The notes under the pieces: model-generated
Database searches by the model: none
What the model was told of the DNA's origin: nothing
Seen by the model: only the letters and a program-made list of their open reading frames with translations
Part shown: in pieces, positions 1 through 9,085 of the stretch
How the letters are laid out: the number at the start of each line of letters is the position of its first letter
Position numbering within the stretch: the stretch's first letter is position 1
Assembly: GCA_964432595.1 (NCBI GenBank)
Contig: CAYSOF010000010.1
Coordinates: 154,369 to 218,368, forward strand
From: DASYLJ01 sp964432595
GTDB lineage: Bacteria; Desulfobacterota; Binatia; DP-6
DNA length: 64,000 bases
Reading direction: 5' to 3'
Translations under genes and position numbers: made by a program

Positions 1-1
1 G

Positions 2-520
2 GGCTTCACGACCGGCAAGAGCTTCCCGGGCTTCCTCCCGATCGGTGACCTGTTCGTGGTGCCGCGCGATCATCGCGCCTTCGCGAAGAAGCTCGTGCTG
101 CAGCTCTCGGTGAACGGCGCGCTCCGCCAGCGCTCGCCCGCGACGGCCATGGTGTGGGACGTCGACGAAATCTTCGCCCGCACCTGGGCGTGGAAGGATC
201 GACGGTGGGACCACCGCGGCGAGGAGGTGGGGCTGCTGCCCGCGCCCGACGCGATTCCCGCGCGCGCGATGCTCCTGTCGGGCACGCCGCACGGCACGGT
301 GTTCGACGGGCTGCGCACCCGGCACTACGTGACGGGCGTCGCGTCGTGGCTCTTCGGCGGCTGGGGCCGCCCCGTCCCGCAGCACGTGGTCGAGGCGTAC
401 ATCGCCGACGCGCGCCGCGCCGGCGTCTACCTGCAGCCGGGCGACGAGGTCGACATCCGTGTCGACGGCCTGGGCGTCCTGCGCAACGTCGTCAGCGCGG
501 CGCCAGGCGCAGCACGCTGA
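2..520 (+). CDS. Fumarylacetoacetate hydrolase family protein, C-terminal part
   Basis: The frame is open from base 2, so the start lies upstream of the window; 172 C-terminal residues remain. The family comprises metal-dependent C-C hydrolases, isomerases and decarboxylases acting on acylpyruvate-like substrates. Visible signs are an early GKSFPGFLPIGD segment, TAMVWDVDEI where the family has a MIFDV-like stretch, LLSGTPHGT (the GTP-x-G loop) and the terminal PGDEVDIRVDGLGVL strand pair. The metal-binding N-terminal part is outside the window, so the substrate cannot be judged. It converges with the methyltransferase gene on the other strand and overlaps it by 29 bases. Confidence 0.75.
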   Translation, partial: GFTTGKSFPGFLPIGDLFVVPRDHRAFAKKLVLQLSVNGALRQRSPATAMVWDVDEIFARTWAWKDRRWDHRGEEVGLLPAPDAIPARAMLLSGTPHGTVFDGLRTRHYVTGVASWLFGGWGRPVPQHVVEAYIADARRAGVYLQPGDEVDIRVDGLGVLRNVVSAAPGAAR

Positions 521-1829
521 GATAGTCGTGCCCGAGCGCGGCGGCGCCGAGCGCCGCACGGCCGCGCACCGCGAAGCCGCCGTCGGCGGCGGCACGCCGG
601 AAGACGTCGGCTTCGACCAGATACTGCCGCGACCAGCCGTGCGTCGCTTCGAGCAGCGTCGCCAGCGTGCGCCCGACGTGCCGTGCCGCGAGCGCCGGCG
701 GCACGCAGTGCGCGTCGGCGACGACCATGCCGAAGCGCGGCACCGCGGTCCGCCAGCGCGCGAAGTGCTCGACGAGGTTCTGCTCGAGCGCGGCGGGCGG
801 TACGAGCCCGCCATCCGGATCGACGGCGACCGCCCGCGTCCGTGGTACGCGCCGCGCGACCGCCGCCGTGTCGGCCGGCGGGCGCCACTCGCGGTCGTGG
901 ATCACCGACTTGCTGACGCACACGGCCCCGGCGAGGTCGACGCCCGCCGCGGCGAGACGCGCGGCGAGCGCATCCGGCGCGTCGACGTCGCCCTCGACGA
1001 CGACATGCGGCACGCCGGCCTCGCCGAGCGTCCGCGCCGTCGCCTCCTGCGCGAGCGGATCGATCTCGACGCCGACGGCGATCGGCGGGCGCGACGTGCG
1101 CGCCGCCACGGCGCGCCAGAGGTCGCGCAGCATCGTCCCATCGCCGGAGCCGACGTCGACCAGCGCGCTGGGTCCGTCGAAGAGCGGCAGCAGCAGGCGC
1201 AGGAACGCGGGGCCGACCAGTTGCGTGAAGACCTCGCCGCTCACGCCGATGCTGTGCGCGCGGTCGACCGGCGGCGGCGGGTCGCCGGCGAGCATCGCGG
1301 GCACGGCGCGCAGCAGCTCCAGATACGCGATGGGATAGCGCCACGCACGCGCGGCCGCGCGCAACGTCGCGGCGTGCGGCCGCAACCGTGGCGGCAGCAC
1401 CTCGCCGGCGCGATCCGCGAACAGCAGCGGCCCCAGCACCGCGCCGTCGCAGTGGGCGGTCACGCGCACGTCGGCGTCCCAGGGGTCGTGAAGCGCGTTG
1501 CGGATCGCCTCGAGCTGCTCGTCGCCCAAAGGCAGCGACGGCATGAGCGCGTGCGCCCGCAGGTAGACGTCGCCCAGCGCCAGCAGCGGCCGCCCCGCCG
1601 TCGTGACGCGCACGCGCCGCGGCTCGAGCGCAAGCCAGCCCTGCGACGCGAGCACGCGGATCGCGACGGCGAGCGGACCCGGCCGCGTGCCGGTCGTTGC
1701 GGCGAGGTCGTCGACGCTCGCCGGACCGCGCCGCAGTCGATCGAGCACGCCGTGGCGGGCGAGGCCGGCCATCGCCGGAACGACGGCCGCGCCGTCGAGC
1801 TGCATGACGAGCGTCTCGCGCAGCGTCAC
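492..1829 (-). CDS. SAM-dependent methyltransferase (winged-helix N-domain), last gene of RiPP export operon
   Basis: The product is 445 residues. Residues about 18-80 look like the winged-helix dimerisation domain of O-methyltransferase-like proteins (GVLDRLRRGPASVDDLAATTG). The Rossmann SAM-binding motif is VDVGSGDG at 224-231, followed by the acidic ribose-contact strand VGVEID ending near 257. A second half, KSVIHDREW, contributes to the catalytic pocket. The GTG start overlaps the upstream protease gene's stop as GTGA, so translation is probably coupled. Its position at the end of the exporter operon suggests it modifies the peptide or a precursor of it, but the target is unknown. It overlaps the FAH gene tail to tail. 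Confidence 0.72.
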   Translation of the reverse strand: MTLRETLVMQLDGAAVVPAMAGLARHGVLDRLRRGPASVDDLAATTGTRPGPLAVAIRVLASQGWLALEPRRVRVTTAGRPLLALGDVYLRAHALMPSLPLGDEQLEAIRNALHDPWDADVRVTAHCDGAVLGPLLFADRAGEVLPPRLRPHAATLRAAARAWRYPIAYLELLRAVPAMLAGDPPPPVDRAHSIGVSGEVFTQLVGPAFLRLLLPLFDGPSALVDVGSGDGTMLRDLWRAVAARTSRPPIAVGVEIDPLAQEATARTLGEAGVPHVVVEGDVDAPDALAARLAAAGVDLAGAVCVSKSVIHDREWRPPADTAAVARRVPRTRAVAVDPDGGLVPPAALEQNLVEHFARWRTAVPRFGMVVADAHCVPPALAARHVGRTLATLLEATHGWSRQYLVEADVFRRAAADGGFAVRGRAALGAAALGHDYLSVLRLAPR

Positions 1830-2620
1830 CACGGCGCGCCGTCGGCGAGCGCGCGGCGCGCGACGCGCAGATGCGCCGCCCACACGACGATCGCGCCGAG
1901 CGTGAAGATCGCCTCGACCAGGACGAGCGGCAGGTCGACGAGGCGGGCGCCCGACGCGCCCGCGAGCGCGTCGGTCGCGGTATGGACGGCGAGCACGGTC
2001 ACCAGCGGTAGCCATAGTCGACGGCGGAGTGCCACCGCCAGCAGGCTGCCGGAGTACGTGTGGAACGCCACCGCGGCGGCGCGCTCCCAGATGCCCATCC
2101 ACGGCAGCAGGCCGGGATCGCTCCGGTGGGCGATCGTGGCCTGGCCGATGACGACCACCTCCGCCAGCCCGAAGCCGAGCCCGACGGCGAGCCCCGCAGC
2201 GAGCACGGTGCGCGGCCCGCGCGGCGGGCTCGTCCAGAGCACGAGCGCGATCGCCGCGAGCTTGCCGGCCGTCTGACAGAACGCCGCGCCGGCGGCGAGG
2301 ACGATCACCGCGGCCGCGTCGTGCGGCGCCGGCAGCACGCGCATCAGCCCGCCGTTGACGAGGTTCTGCAGCGCGAAGCCGATCGTCAGCGCGACGACGC
2401 CGGCGCCGAGCCACGTCAGTACCGGCCCGGCGAGCCGCATGCCGATGCGGTTCGCGCGAAACACCGCCAGCCCCGCGAGGAGGCCGCCGGCGATCCAGAC
2501 GAGCGCGCCCGGCGTGGCGGCCAGGAACGCCGCGTTCCGCACCGACGTGAGCATCAGCCCGAGCGCGACGAGCGCCCACAGCGCGCCGGACCCGATCCGC
2601 CAGCCGCGCTCGGCCGTCAC
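1826..2620 (-). CDS. YhfC-like glutamic-type intramembrane protease
   Basis: The product is 264 residues and strongly hydrophobic, with seven or more predicted membrane spans. The pattern matches the YhfC branch of the CAAX/PrsW-type protease superfamily: a Glu in GFGLAEV (E154), the segment WERAAAVAFH giving E179 and H187, and a second His in LAVHTATDAL (H213). These are the residues expected to form the active site in the membrane. Start is GTG at 2620, overlapping the TolC-like stop by GTGA. In a peptide export operon such proteases may trim the leader or product, or give self-immunity; neither role is shown here. The family call rests on motif spacing only. Confidence 0.65.
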   Translation of the reverse strand: MTAERGWRIGSGALWALVALGLMLTSVRNAAFLAATPGALVWIAGGLLAGLAVFRANRIGMRLAGPVLTWLGAGVVALTIGFALQNLVNGGLMRVLPAPHDAAAVIVLAAGAAFCQTAGKLAAIALVLWTSPPRGPRTVLAAGLAVGLGFGLAEVVVIGQATIAHRSDPGLLPWMGIWERAAAVAFHTYSGSLLAVALRRRLWLPLVTVLAVHTATDALAGASGARLVDLPLVLVEAIFTLGAIVVWAAHLRVARRALADGAPW

Positions 2621-4110
2621 GGCACGGCCTCGTCCAGCTCGACGAGCACGCGCTCGGGCGCCGGCTCGCGCTGGAAGAGGCCCGCGTCGTGCGCCAGCTG
2701 CGCGAGCGCGAGGTACCAGGCCGTCCGCGCCTGCACCTCCTGCGCGCGAGCGCTCGCCAGCGCGATCTGCGCGTTCAGCAGCGCCACGATGTCGCCGAGC
2801 CCGTTCACGTACGCGACGTTCGCCGCCACGTGGGCCTCGCCGGAGACCTTCAGCAGCGTGCGGCTCGTGCGCAGGCGGTCGGCGGCGGTGCGGAGCGTCG
2901 CCCAGCTCGACCACACCTCGTTCGCCGCCGTCACCTCCTGCGCCGCGAGCGCCGCGCGCGCCGCCTCCACGTTGGCTTGCGCCTGGCGGAGCTGGTTCAC
3001 GAGCTGCAGCCCGCCGAAGATCGGGAAGCTCACGGTGAGCGTCGTGTCGTACGGCCACCCGGTGAGGACCGTGTCGCGCACGCCGCCGCGCCTCGTCGGC
3101 ACGGGCGTGTCGACGAACTGATTCTGCACCGTGCCCGTCGCCTGCAGCGTCGGCAGGAGCGCCGAGCGCGCGACGCGGACCTGCGCGGCGCTCGCCTCGA
3201 CCTGCGCGCGTGCCGCGGCGAGGTCGGGCCGCGCCCGGCGCGCGACCTCGAGCAGGTGATCGACGGACGCGCCGATCCGCGTCGGGTCGGGCAGGGTGTC
3301 TGGCACGCGGATCGACGTGGGCGTGTGGATCGGGATGCCGAGCGCGGCGTTCAGCGCACCGCGCGCGATCACGAGCTGGCCGCGATCGGCGTCGAGCTGG
3401 AGCTGCACCTGCGCATGCGTCGTCTGCGCCTGCAGTGCGTCGGCCGCCGTGCCCACCAGCGCCTCCATGCGCGCGTCGGTCGCCCGCACGCTCTCCTCGG
3501 CGTCGGCGATGCTGGCCTCGTCGGCCTTCACGAGCGCCTCGGCGCCGACGAGCGTGTAGTACGCCTGCGTGACGGCGAGCACCGTGTCGAGAACCGTCTG
3601 TGCGTGCTGCCAGTTGGCCGCCGCCAGGTTCTGCAGCGCCGCCTCGACGGTGCCCGCCCGGCCGCCGAAGTCGAACAGCAGCCACGACAGGTTCCACGCC
3701 GGCCCCCACGACGTCTGCTCGTACGCGGTGGCGCCCTCGGAGCCGATGCCCTTCGCGAAGTCGACCTCGGTGGCCATCGTGATCTGCGGGTAGTACGCGC
3801 CGCGCGCCGCCCCGGCTGCCGCGGCGGCCGCCCGCGCGCTGGCCCAGGTCCCCCGCGTCTGCGGGCTCACGCGCAGCGCCAGGTCGACCAGCTGCGCGAG
3901 GTCCATGCCGTCGGGCGTCGACGGGGTGACCTCGATCGCTTTGGCGACCTCGGACGCGGTCGGATCCGGCGCGACGGGCTCCGGGATCGGCGGCGGCGCG
4001 GGATACGTCTCGGGCGACGCCGGCGCGTGCGCCATCGGGTCGACCTCGATGAAGGCGCCCGCGCAGCCCGAGACGAGCAGGGCGCCCAGCAGGAGAAGCG
4101 CGCGCCTCAT
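2617..4110 (-). CDS. TolC-like outer membrane efflux lipoprotein
   Basis: The product is 497 residues. It begins with a lipoprotein signal (MRRALLLLGALLVSGC, lipobox VSGC), then a Pro-rich linker to about residue 60. Two repeats of the outer membrane factor fold follow, rich in Ala, Gln and Leu heptads, each ending in a long helical hairpin. It should form the outer membrane channel that joins the HlyD adaptor and ABC exporters upstream, so peptide can leave the cell in one step. ATG start overlaps the stop of the ABC gene as ATGA, and its own stop overlaps the next gene as GTGA. Having the channel inside the operon indicates a dedicated type I-like secretion path. Confidence 0.85.
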   Translation of the reverse strand: MRRALLLLGALLVSGCAGAFIEVDPMAHAPASPETYPAPPPIPEPVAPDPTASEVAKAIEVTPSTPDGMDLAQLVDLALRVSPQTRGTWASARAAAAAAGAARGAYYPQITMATEVDFAKGIGSEGATAYEQTSWGPAWNLSWLLFDFGGRAGTVEAALQNLAAANWQHAQTVLDTVLAVTQAYYTLVGAEALVKADEASIADAEESVRATDARMEALVGTAADALQAQTTHAQVQLQLDADRGQLVIARGALNAALGIPIHTPTSIRVPDTLPDPTRIGASVDHLLEVARRARPDLAAARAQVEASAAQVRVARSALLPTLQATGTVQNQFVDTPVPTRRGGVRDTVLTGWPYDTTLTVSFPIFGGLQLVNQLRQAQANVEAARAALAAQEVTAANEVWSSWATLRTAADRLRTSRTLLKVSGEAHVAANVAYVNGLGDIVALLNAQIALASARAQEVQARTAWYLALAQLAHDAGLFQREPAPERVLVELDEAVP

Positions 4111-6929
4111 GCGATCTGCCGCTTCGCGAGATCGGCGAACGGCCCGGGCGTGTCGACGAGCGCCGCGAACGTCCCTTCCTGCACGAGGCGGCCGTGCTGG
4201 AGGACGACGATGCGGTCCGCGTGCTGGACCGTCGACAGACGATGCGCGATGACGATGCGCGTGGCGTCGAGCGTGGCGATCGCGTCGCGCACCACCGCCT
4301 GCGTCTGGTTGTCGAGCGCGCTCGTCGCCTCGTCGAAGAGCAGGATGCGCGGGCGGGCGACGATCGCCCGCGCGATCATGAGCCGCTGGCGCTGGCCGCC
4401 GGAGAACGTCACCGCGCCCTCGCTGACGAACGTGCGCATGCCCATCGGCAGCCCGTGGATGAATTCGTCGAGGCCGGCCATGCGCGCCGCCTCCCAGGCG
4501 TCGGCCTCCGTGAGCGACGCCGAGCCGACGATGTTGTCGAAGATGCTGCCCGGCATGAGCTTGCCGTCCTGGAGCACGACGCCGATCTGCCGGCGCACGG
4601 CGTGGACGTCGACGCCGGCGAGCGTGCGGTGATCGTAGGCGACGGTGCCGCGCTCGGGCGTCTCGAAGCCGAGCAGCAGCCGCAGCAGCGTCGACTTGCC
4701 GGCGCCCGACGGGCCGGCGATCGCCACGAACTCGCCGGGCTGCACGGTGAGGCTCACGCCGGCGAGGACGAACTCGCCCTCGCGGTCGTAACGGAAGTAG
4801 ACGTCGTCGAGCTGCACCATGCCGAGCAGCTCGCCGGGGTCGGCGGCGTCGGCGCCGTTCTCGGGCAGCGCCTGCAGGATCGGCCGCGCGCGCTCGTAGA
4901 GCGGCACCACCGACATCGACGAGTCGAGCGCGCCGAGGATGCCCATGACGCCGCCGGAGAACTGGCCGAAGGCCGTCATGAACGCGAGAAAGGTGCCCGC
5001 CGGCATGTCGCGTGCGAGCCACGCGATGCCGATCAGGATCACGAGCGTCGCGAGCGAGTGGAAGCCGGTGCCGAAGACGCTCGCCGCGTTCGCGCGGCTC
5101 TGCGCCTTGACGCGCAGCCGCGCCTGCTCGGCGTAGAGATCGGCCCACGCCGCGAACGCGCGCCGCGTGGCGCCGGCCACGCGCAGCTTCCCGACGCCGG
5201 TGATGAGCTGCAGGATCTCGCCGGCGATCCGTCCGACGGCGGTGTAGAGCGGGCGCTGCCAGCGCAGCTGTAGCCAGTAGAGGAACGCGGACACGATCGC
5301 GGCGAAGACGACCAGCACGACGCCGATCAGCGCGAGCTTCCAATCGTAGTACAGCAGCAGCCCGAGGCTGAAGATCGAGAACACGCCCGAGAACACCGAC
5401 TGCAGCGACACCATCGACAGCGTGGCGCTGATGGCGTTGATGCCCATCGCGCGCATCGCGAGGTCGCCCGACGTGTAGTCGCGGAAGAACGACATCGGCA
5501 GGCGCAGCAGGCGGTCCCACACCGCCGACTGCGTGACGGCGTCCATCCGCCCGCGCACGCGCAGGAGCGACAGCGACTGCACGTAGCCGAAGAGCGCCAT
5601 GGCGATCGCGGCGACGACGAGCAGGATCGTCACCTGGCCGAGCTGGCTGCGCTCGGCGTGCGGGATCATGTCGTCGATGATGATGCCGGTGACGACGGGG
5701 ATGAGGAGCCCGAGCAGCCCCGCCGCGATGCCCGCGACGAGCAGCAGCCCGACGTCGCCCGACGCGCCGCGCAGCCCGAACCGCAGCAGCTCGCCGATGC
5801 GGACGGGGTGCGGCCCGAACGCGCGATAGAGGACGTGCGCCGTGGGCGCGAGCGTCGCCGCCTCCGCCGGCGTCACGGGGACGTGCGCGCCGGTCGTCGG
5901 GTCGTCGAGACGGTAGCTGCGCGACGACGCCGGCAGCAGCGCCACGGGCGCACCGTCCTTGCGCGCGCCGATCATCGGACCGAGGTCCTGCGTCCACCAG
6001 GCGCCGGAGAGCTCGACGCGTCGGGTGAAGACGCCGCTGGCGCGGGTGACGGCACCGAGCGCGTCGGTGCGGGCGAGGAGCGGGCGGACGTCGCGCGGCG
6101 GGCGCAGGGCGATGCCGCACGCGTCGGCGACGGTGCGCAGCGCGGCGACGAGCGGCGGCCCGCCGGCATGCACCGGCGGGGTGTGATGGTCGAGGATCGC
6201 GTGGACGTGCTGCAGGCTCTCGTCGAGGATCGCCTCGCGGTCGGCGCGACGATCGCGGAGCCGCTCCGCTTCCTCTGCCGTCCGCCGCCGCCCCTGCGCG
6301 GCGAGGAGCTTCGCGACGACGGCGTGGAACGCGTCGAGGTCGCCGGCGAGGGAGCCGCGCGCCCGCAGTGCGCCGGTGGTGCGTCCGGCGACGCGTGCGC
6401 GGTGGCCGTGGGCGGCGGCGATCCACGCGCCCGGCGGCAGCGGCACCACGGCGCCCTTCGCGAGCGTGACGCCGGCGAACGTCACGTCGCCGTCCAGGAT
6501 CTCGGCCCAGAGGCCGTTCCCGCGTGCGCGGCCGCGCGCCGGGACGTCGATCTCGGCGTCGGCGGCGACCGTCACGGCGTCGGGGCCGGCGGGCGCCGTC
6601 AGCACGATGCCGGCGAGCGCGGCGAGCCAGCCGTCGAGCCCGGGCGTGCCGTCGACGGTGCTCCGCGCGACGCGGACCAGCTCGCCGTCGGCGGCGCCGA
6701 CGACGATCAGGTGCGGCACGTCCGCGCCGGCGACGAACGGATACAGTACGGCGCCCGCGGGCAGCCGGAACAGCGATCGGCGCGCGCCGTCGGGTCCGAC
6801 CGCGAAGACGTCCGCGTCGCCGCGCGCCACCATCCAGAGCGATGCGGGGTCGTCGAGCCCGACGGTGCGATTGCCGCCGACGCGTTCCGTCCAGAGCGAC
6901 TCCGGGATCGGTGTGGGGACGTCCGTCAC
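4107..6929 (-). CDS. NHLP-type peptide export ABC transporter, permease/ATPase subunit
   Basis: The product is 940 residues, close to the usual size of the second ABC subunit in NHLP (nitrile hydratase leader peptide) clusters. The first ~400 residues are soluble, with cyclic-nucleotide-sensor-like beta strands, and carry no C39 peptidase. A six-helix exporter domain follows (about 410-680), then an ATPase with Walker A GPSGAGKST, signature FSGGQRQRL and Walker B ILLFDEATSALD plus H-loop IAHRLS. It probably pairs with the peptidase-containing ABC protein encoded just upstream. Start is GTG at 6929 overlapping that gene's stop. The exported molecule should be the peptide encoded at 10550. Confidence 0.88.
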   Translation of the reverse strand: MTDVPTPIPESLWTERVGGNRTVGLDDPASLWMVARGDADVFAVGPDGARRSLFRLPAGAVLYPFVAGADVPHLIVVGAADGELVRVARSTVDGTPGLDGWLAALAGIVLTAPAGPDAVTVAADAEIDVPARGRARGNGLWAEILDGDVTFAGVTLAKGAVVPLPPGAWIAAAHGHRARVAGRTTGALRARGSLAGDLDAFHAVVAKLLAAQGRRRTAEEAERLRDRRADREAILDESLQHVHAILDHHTPPVHAGGPPLVAALRTVADACGIALRPPRDVRPLLARTDALGAVTRASGVFTRRVELSGAWWTQDLGPMIGARKDGAPVALLPASSRSYRLDDPTTGAHVPVTPAEAATLAPTAHVLYRAFGPHPVRIGELLRFGLRGASGDVGLLLVAGIAAGLLGLLIPVVTGIIIDDMIPHAERSQLGQVTILLVVAAIAMALFGYVQSLSLLRVRGRMDAVTQSAVWDRLLRLPMSFFRDYTSGDLAMRAMGINAISATLSMVSLQSVFSGVFSIFSLGLLLYYDWKLALIGVVLVVFAAIVSAFLYWLQLRWQRPLYTAVGRIAGEILQLITGVGKLRVAGATRRAFAAWADLYAEQARLRVKAQSRANAASVFGTGFHSLATLVILIGIAWLARDMPAGTFLAFMTAFGQFSGGVMGILGALDSSMSVVPLYERARPILQALPENGADAADPGELLGMVQLDDVYFRYDREGEFVLAGVSLTVQPGEFVAIAGPSGAGKSTLLRLLLGFETPERGTVAYDHRTLAGVDVHAVRRQIGVVLQDGKLMPGSIFDNIVGSASLTEADAWEAARMAGLDEFIHGLPMGMRTFVSEGAVTFSGGQRQRLMIARAIVARPRILLFDEATSALDNQTQAVVRDAIATLDATRIVIAHRLSTVQHADRIVVLQHGRLVQEGTFAALVDTPGPFADLAKRQIA

Positions 6930-9085
6930 TGGGCGGCGATCAGGCGGGCGTACTCGCCCTGGTTGGCCATGAGCGTGTCGTGGGTGCCGCGCTCGACGAC
7001 CTTGCCCTGCGCCAGGACGATGATCTCCTCGGCGTCCCGCACGGTGCTCAGCCGGTGCGCGACGATGACGCAGGTGCAGCCGCGCCGGCGGAGGTTGTCG
7101 TCGATCATGCGCTCGGTGATCGGGTCGAGCGACGCGGTGGCCTCGTCGAGGACGACCACGGTCGGGTCCTGCGCGAGGCCGCGCGCGATCTCGAGGCGCT
7201 GGCGCTCGCCGCCGCTGAAGTTGATGCCGCCCTCGCGCACGGCGGCCTGGTAGCCGCCGGGACGCGCGGCGATGACCTCGTCGATGCAGGCGTCGCGCGC
7301 GGCGCGGCGCACCGGCTCGTCGGGCATCGTCGCGTCCCAGAGCGTCAGGTTGTCGTGGATCGTGCCGTCGAAGAGGAAGACGTCCTCGTCGACCGCGGCG
7401 ACCGACCCCGCGAGCACCTCGGGGTCGATGTGCTGCCGCGGGCGGCCGTCGAAGAGGACGTCGCCGTCCCACGGCGCGTAGAGGCCGGTCAGCAGCTTCA
7501 GGATCGTCGACTTCCCGCTGCCGGTGGCGCCGACGATCGCCACGCGCGTGCCGGGCTCGAGCGACAGCGAGAAGCCGTCGATCAGCGGCTCGGCGAGCGG
7601 GCTGTAGCCGAAGCGCACGTTGCGCATCTCGACGCGGCCCGCGAGCTTCGGATGCCGCGCCAGCCCCGCGCGCGGCCGTGGCGGCGCCGCCGGCTCCGGG
7701 TAGCGCAGCACGTCGTCGAGCCGGGCGAGATCGCCGGTGATCTCCTGGAGCCGGCTGCCGAACGCGACGAAGCCCTGGATCGGCCCGGCGAACGTCGTCA
7801 TCAGCGCCTGGAACGCGACCAGCTCGCCGATCGTCAGGCGGCCCTCCATGACGACGAGCGCGCCGTAGCAGAGCACGGCCGTCGTCGTGAGGCCGGCGAG
7901 CAGCGACGGCGCCACCTGGACGGCGAGCGAGTAGAGGCCGAGGCGCTGGCTCGTGTCGACGAGCTTCGCCTGATAGCCCGCCCAGCGCGCGAAGAAGTCG
8001 GGCTCGGCGCCGGTCGCCTTGATCGTCTGCATCATGAGGAGCCCGTTCATGGACGTCGCCATGAGCTTGCCCTCGACCTGCAAGCGGAGCCGGTTCATGT
8101 CCTCGCGCGTCCGCCACACGACGCGCATGACGACGAGGCTCACCAGCTCGAGGCCGATGCCGAGCAGCGCCAAGCGGACGTCGTACGACAGCAGCACCGC
8201 GGCGTAGAAGCCGGTGGTGAGGAAGCCGACGAGCGTCGCCGAGAGCTGGCCGGAGAGCAGACCCGCGACGCGGTCGTTGGCGTCGACGCGGCGGGCGAGG
8301 TCGCCGGCGAACCGCTGGCTGAAGAACGCCATCGGCAGCGTCAGCAGGTGCCAGACGAAGCGCGTCGAGGCGCCGACGGCGAGCGCCATCTGCAGGCGCA
8401 GCAGGTAGCGCAGGCGGAGGTAGGTCAGCGCGGTGCGCACGATCGCCGTCACGGCGAACGCGGCGAGCAGCGGGCGGATCCAGTCCGTGTAACCCGCGAT
8501 CAGCACGTCGTCGACGAAGACGCGCAGCAGCGCCGGGATGACGAGCCCCGGCACGACGAGCAGCAGCGTCAGGATGACGACCAGCCAGAGCCCGTCGACG
8601 GAGCCCGTGAGCCGCTGGCGGAGCCCGTCCCACAGCCGCGTCGGCGTGCCGCCCTTCTGGAAGTCCGCGCCGGGCTTGAACGTGAGCACCACGCCGGTGA
8701 ACGAGCGGTCGAACTCGTCGGCGGCGACGCGCCGCGGTCCGACGGCCGGATCGTTCAACGAGAACGAGCCGTCGCCGCGGCACTCCTGCACCACGACGAA
8801 GTGATTCATGTTCCAGAACACGACGAAGGGCAGGGGCAGGTCGCGCAGCGTCCCCGGCTCGCGACGGAACGCGTGCGCGTCCAGGCCGTACTGGCGCGCG
8901 ACCTTGATGATGTTGAGCGCGTTGGCGCCGTCGCGCGAGACGCCGGTCTCCTCGCGCAGCTTCGCGAGCGAGACGAAGCGGCCGTAGTAGCCGAGGATCA
9001 TTGCCAGCGACGCGGCGCCGCACTCGACCGCCTCCATCTGCAGCACGGTGGGGACGCGAACGCCGCCCCGGCCGAACAGGCTCAT
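6926..9085 (-). CDS. NHLP-type peptide export ABC transporter with C39 peptidase domain
   Basis: The product is 719 residues. Residues 10-130 form a C39 double-glycine peptidase: catalytic Cys22 in EAVECGAASLAMIL, His95 in MNHFVVV and Asp112 in NDPAVG. A six-helix exporter core follows (about 160-430) and then an ATPase with Walker A GATGSGKST, signature FSGGERQRL and VVVLDEATASLD. It should cut the precursor after a Gly-Gly motif and pump the mature peptide out. The natural substrate is the protein at 10550, whose leader ends in VTGG. ATG start overlaps the HlyD gene's stop as ATGA. All three catalytic peptidase residues are intact. Confidence 0.92.
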   Translation of the reverse strand: MSLFGRGGVRVPTVLQMEAVECGAASLAMILGYYGRFVSLAKLREETGVSRDGANALNIIKVARQYGLDAHAFRREPGTLRDLPLPFVVFWNMNHFVVVQECRGDGSFSLNDPAVGPRRVAADEFDRSFTGVVLTFKPGADFQKGGTPTRLWDGLRQRLTGSVDGLWLVVILTLLLVVPGLVIPALLRVFVDDVLIAGYTDWIRPLLAAFAVTAIVRTALTYLRLRYLLRLQMALAVGASTRFVWHLLTLPMAFFSQRFAGDLARRVDANDRVAGLLSGQLSATLVGFLTTGFYAAVLLSYDVRLALLGIGLELVSLVVMRVVWRTREDMNRLRLQVEGKLMATSMNGLLMMQTIKATGAEPDFFARWAGYQAKLVDTSQRLGLYSLAVQVAPSLLAGLTTTAVLCYGALVVMEGRLTIGELVAFQALMTTFAGPIQGFVAFGSRLQEITGDLARLDDVLRYPEPAAPPRPRAGLARHPKLAGRVEMRNVRFGYSPLAEPLIDGFSLSLEPGTRVAIVGATGSGKSTILKLLTGLYAPWDGDVLFDGRPRQHIDPEVLAGSVAAVDEDVFLFDGTIHDNLTLWDATMPDEPVRRAARDACIDEVIAARPGGYQAAVREGGINFSGGERQRLEIARGLAQDPTVVVLDEATASLDPITERMIDDNLRRRGCTCVIVAHRLSTVRDAEEIIVLAQGKVVERGTHDTLMANQGEYARLIAAQ

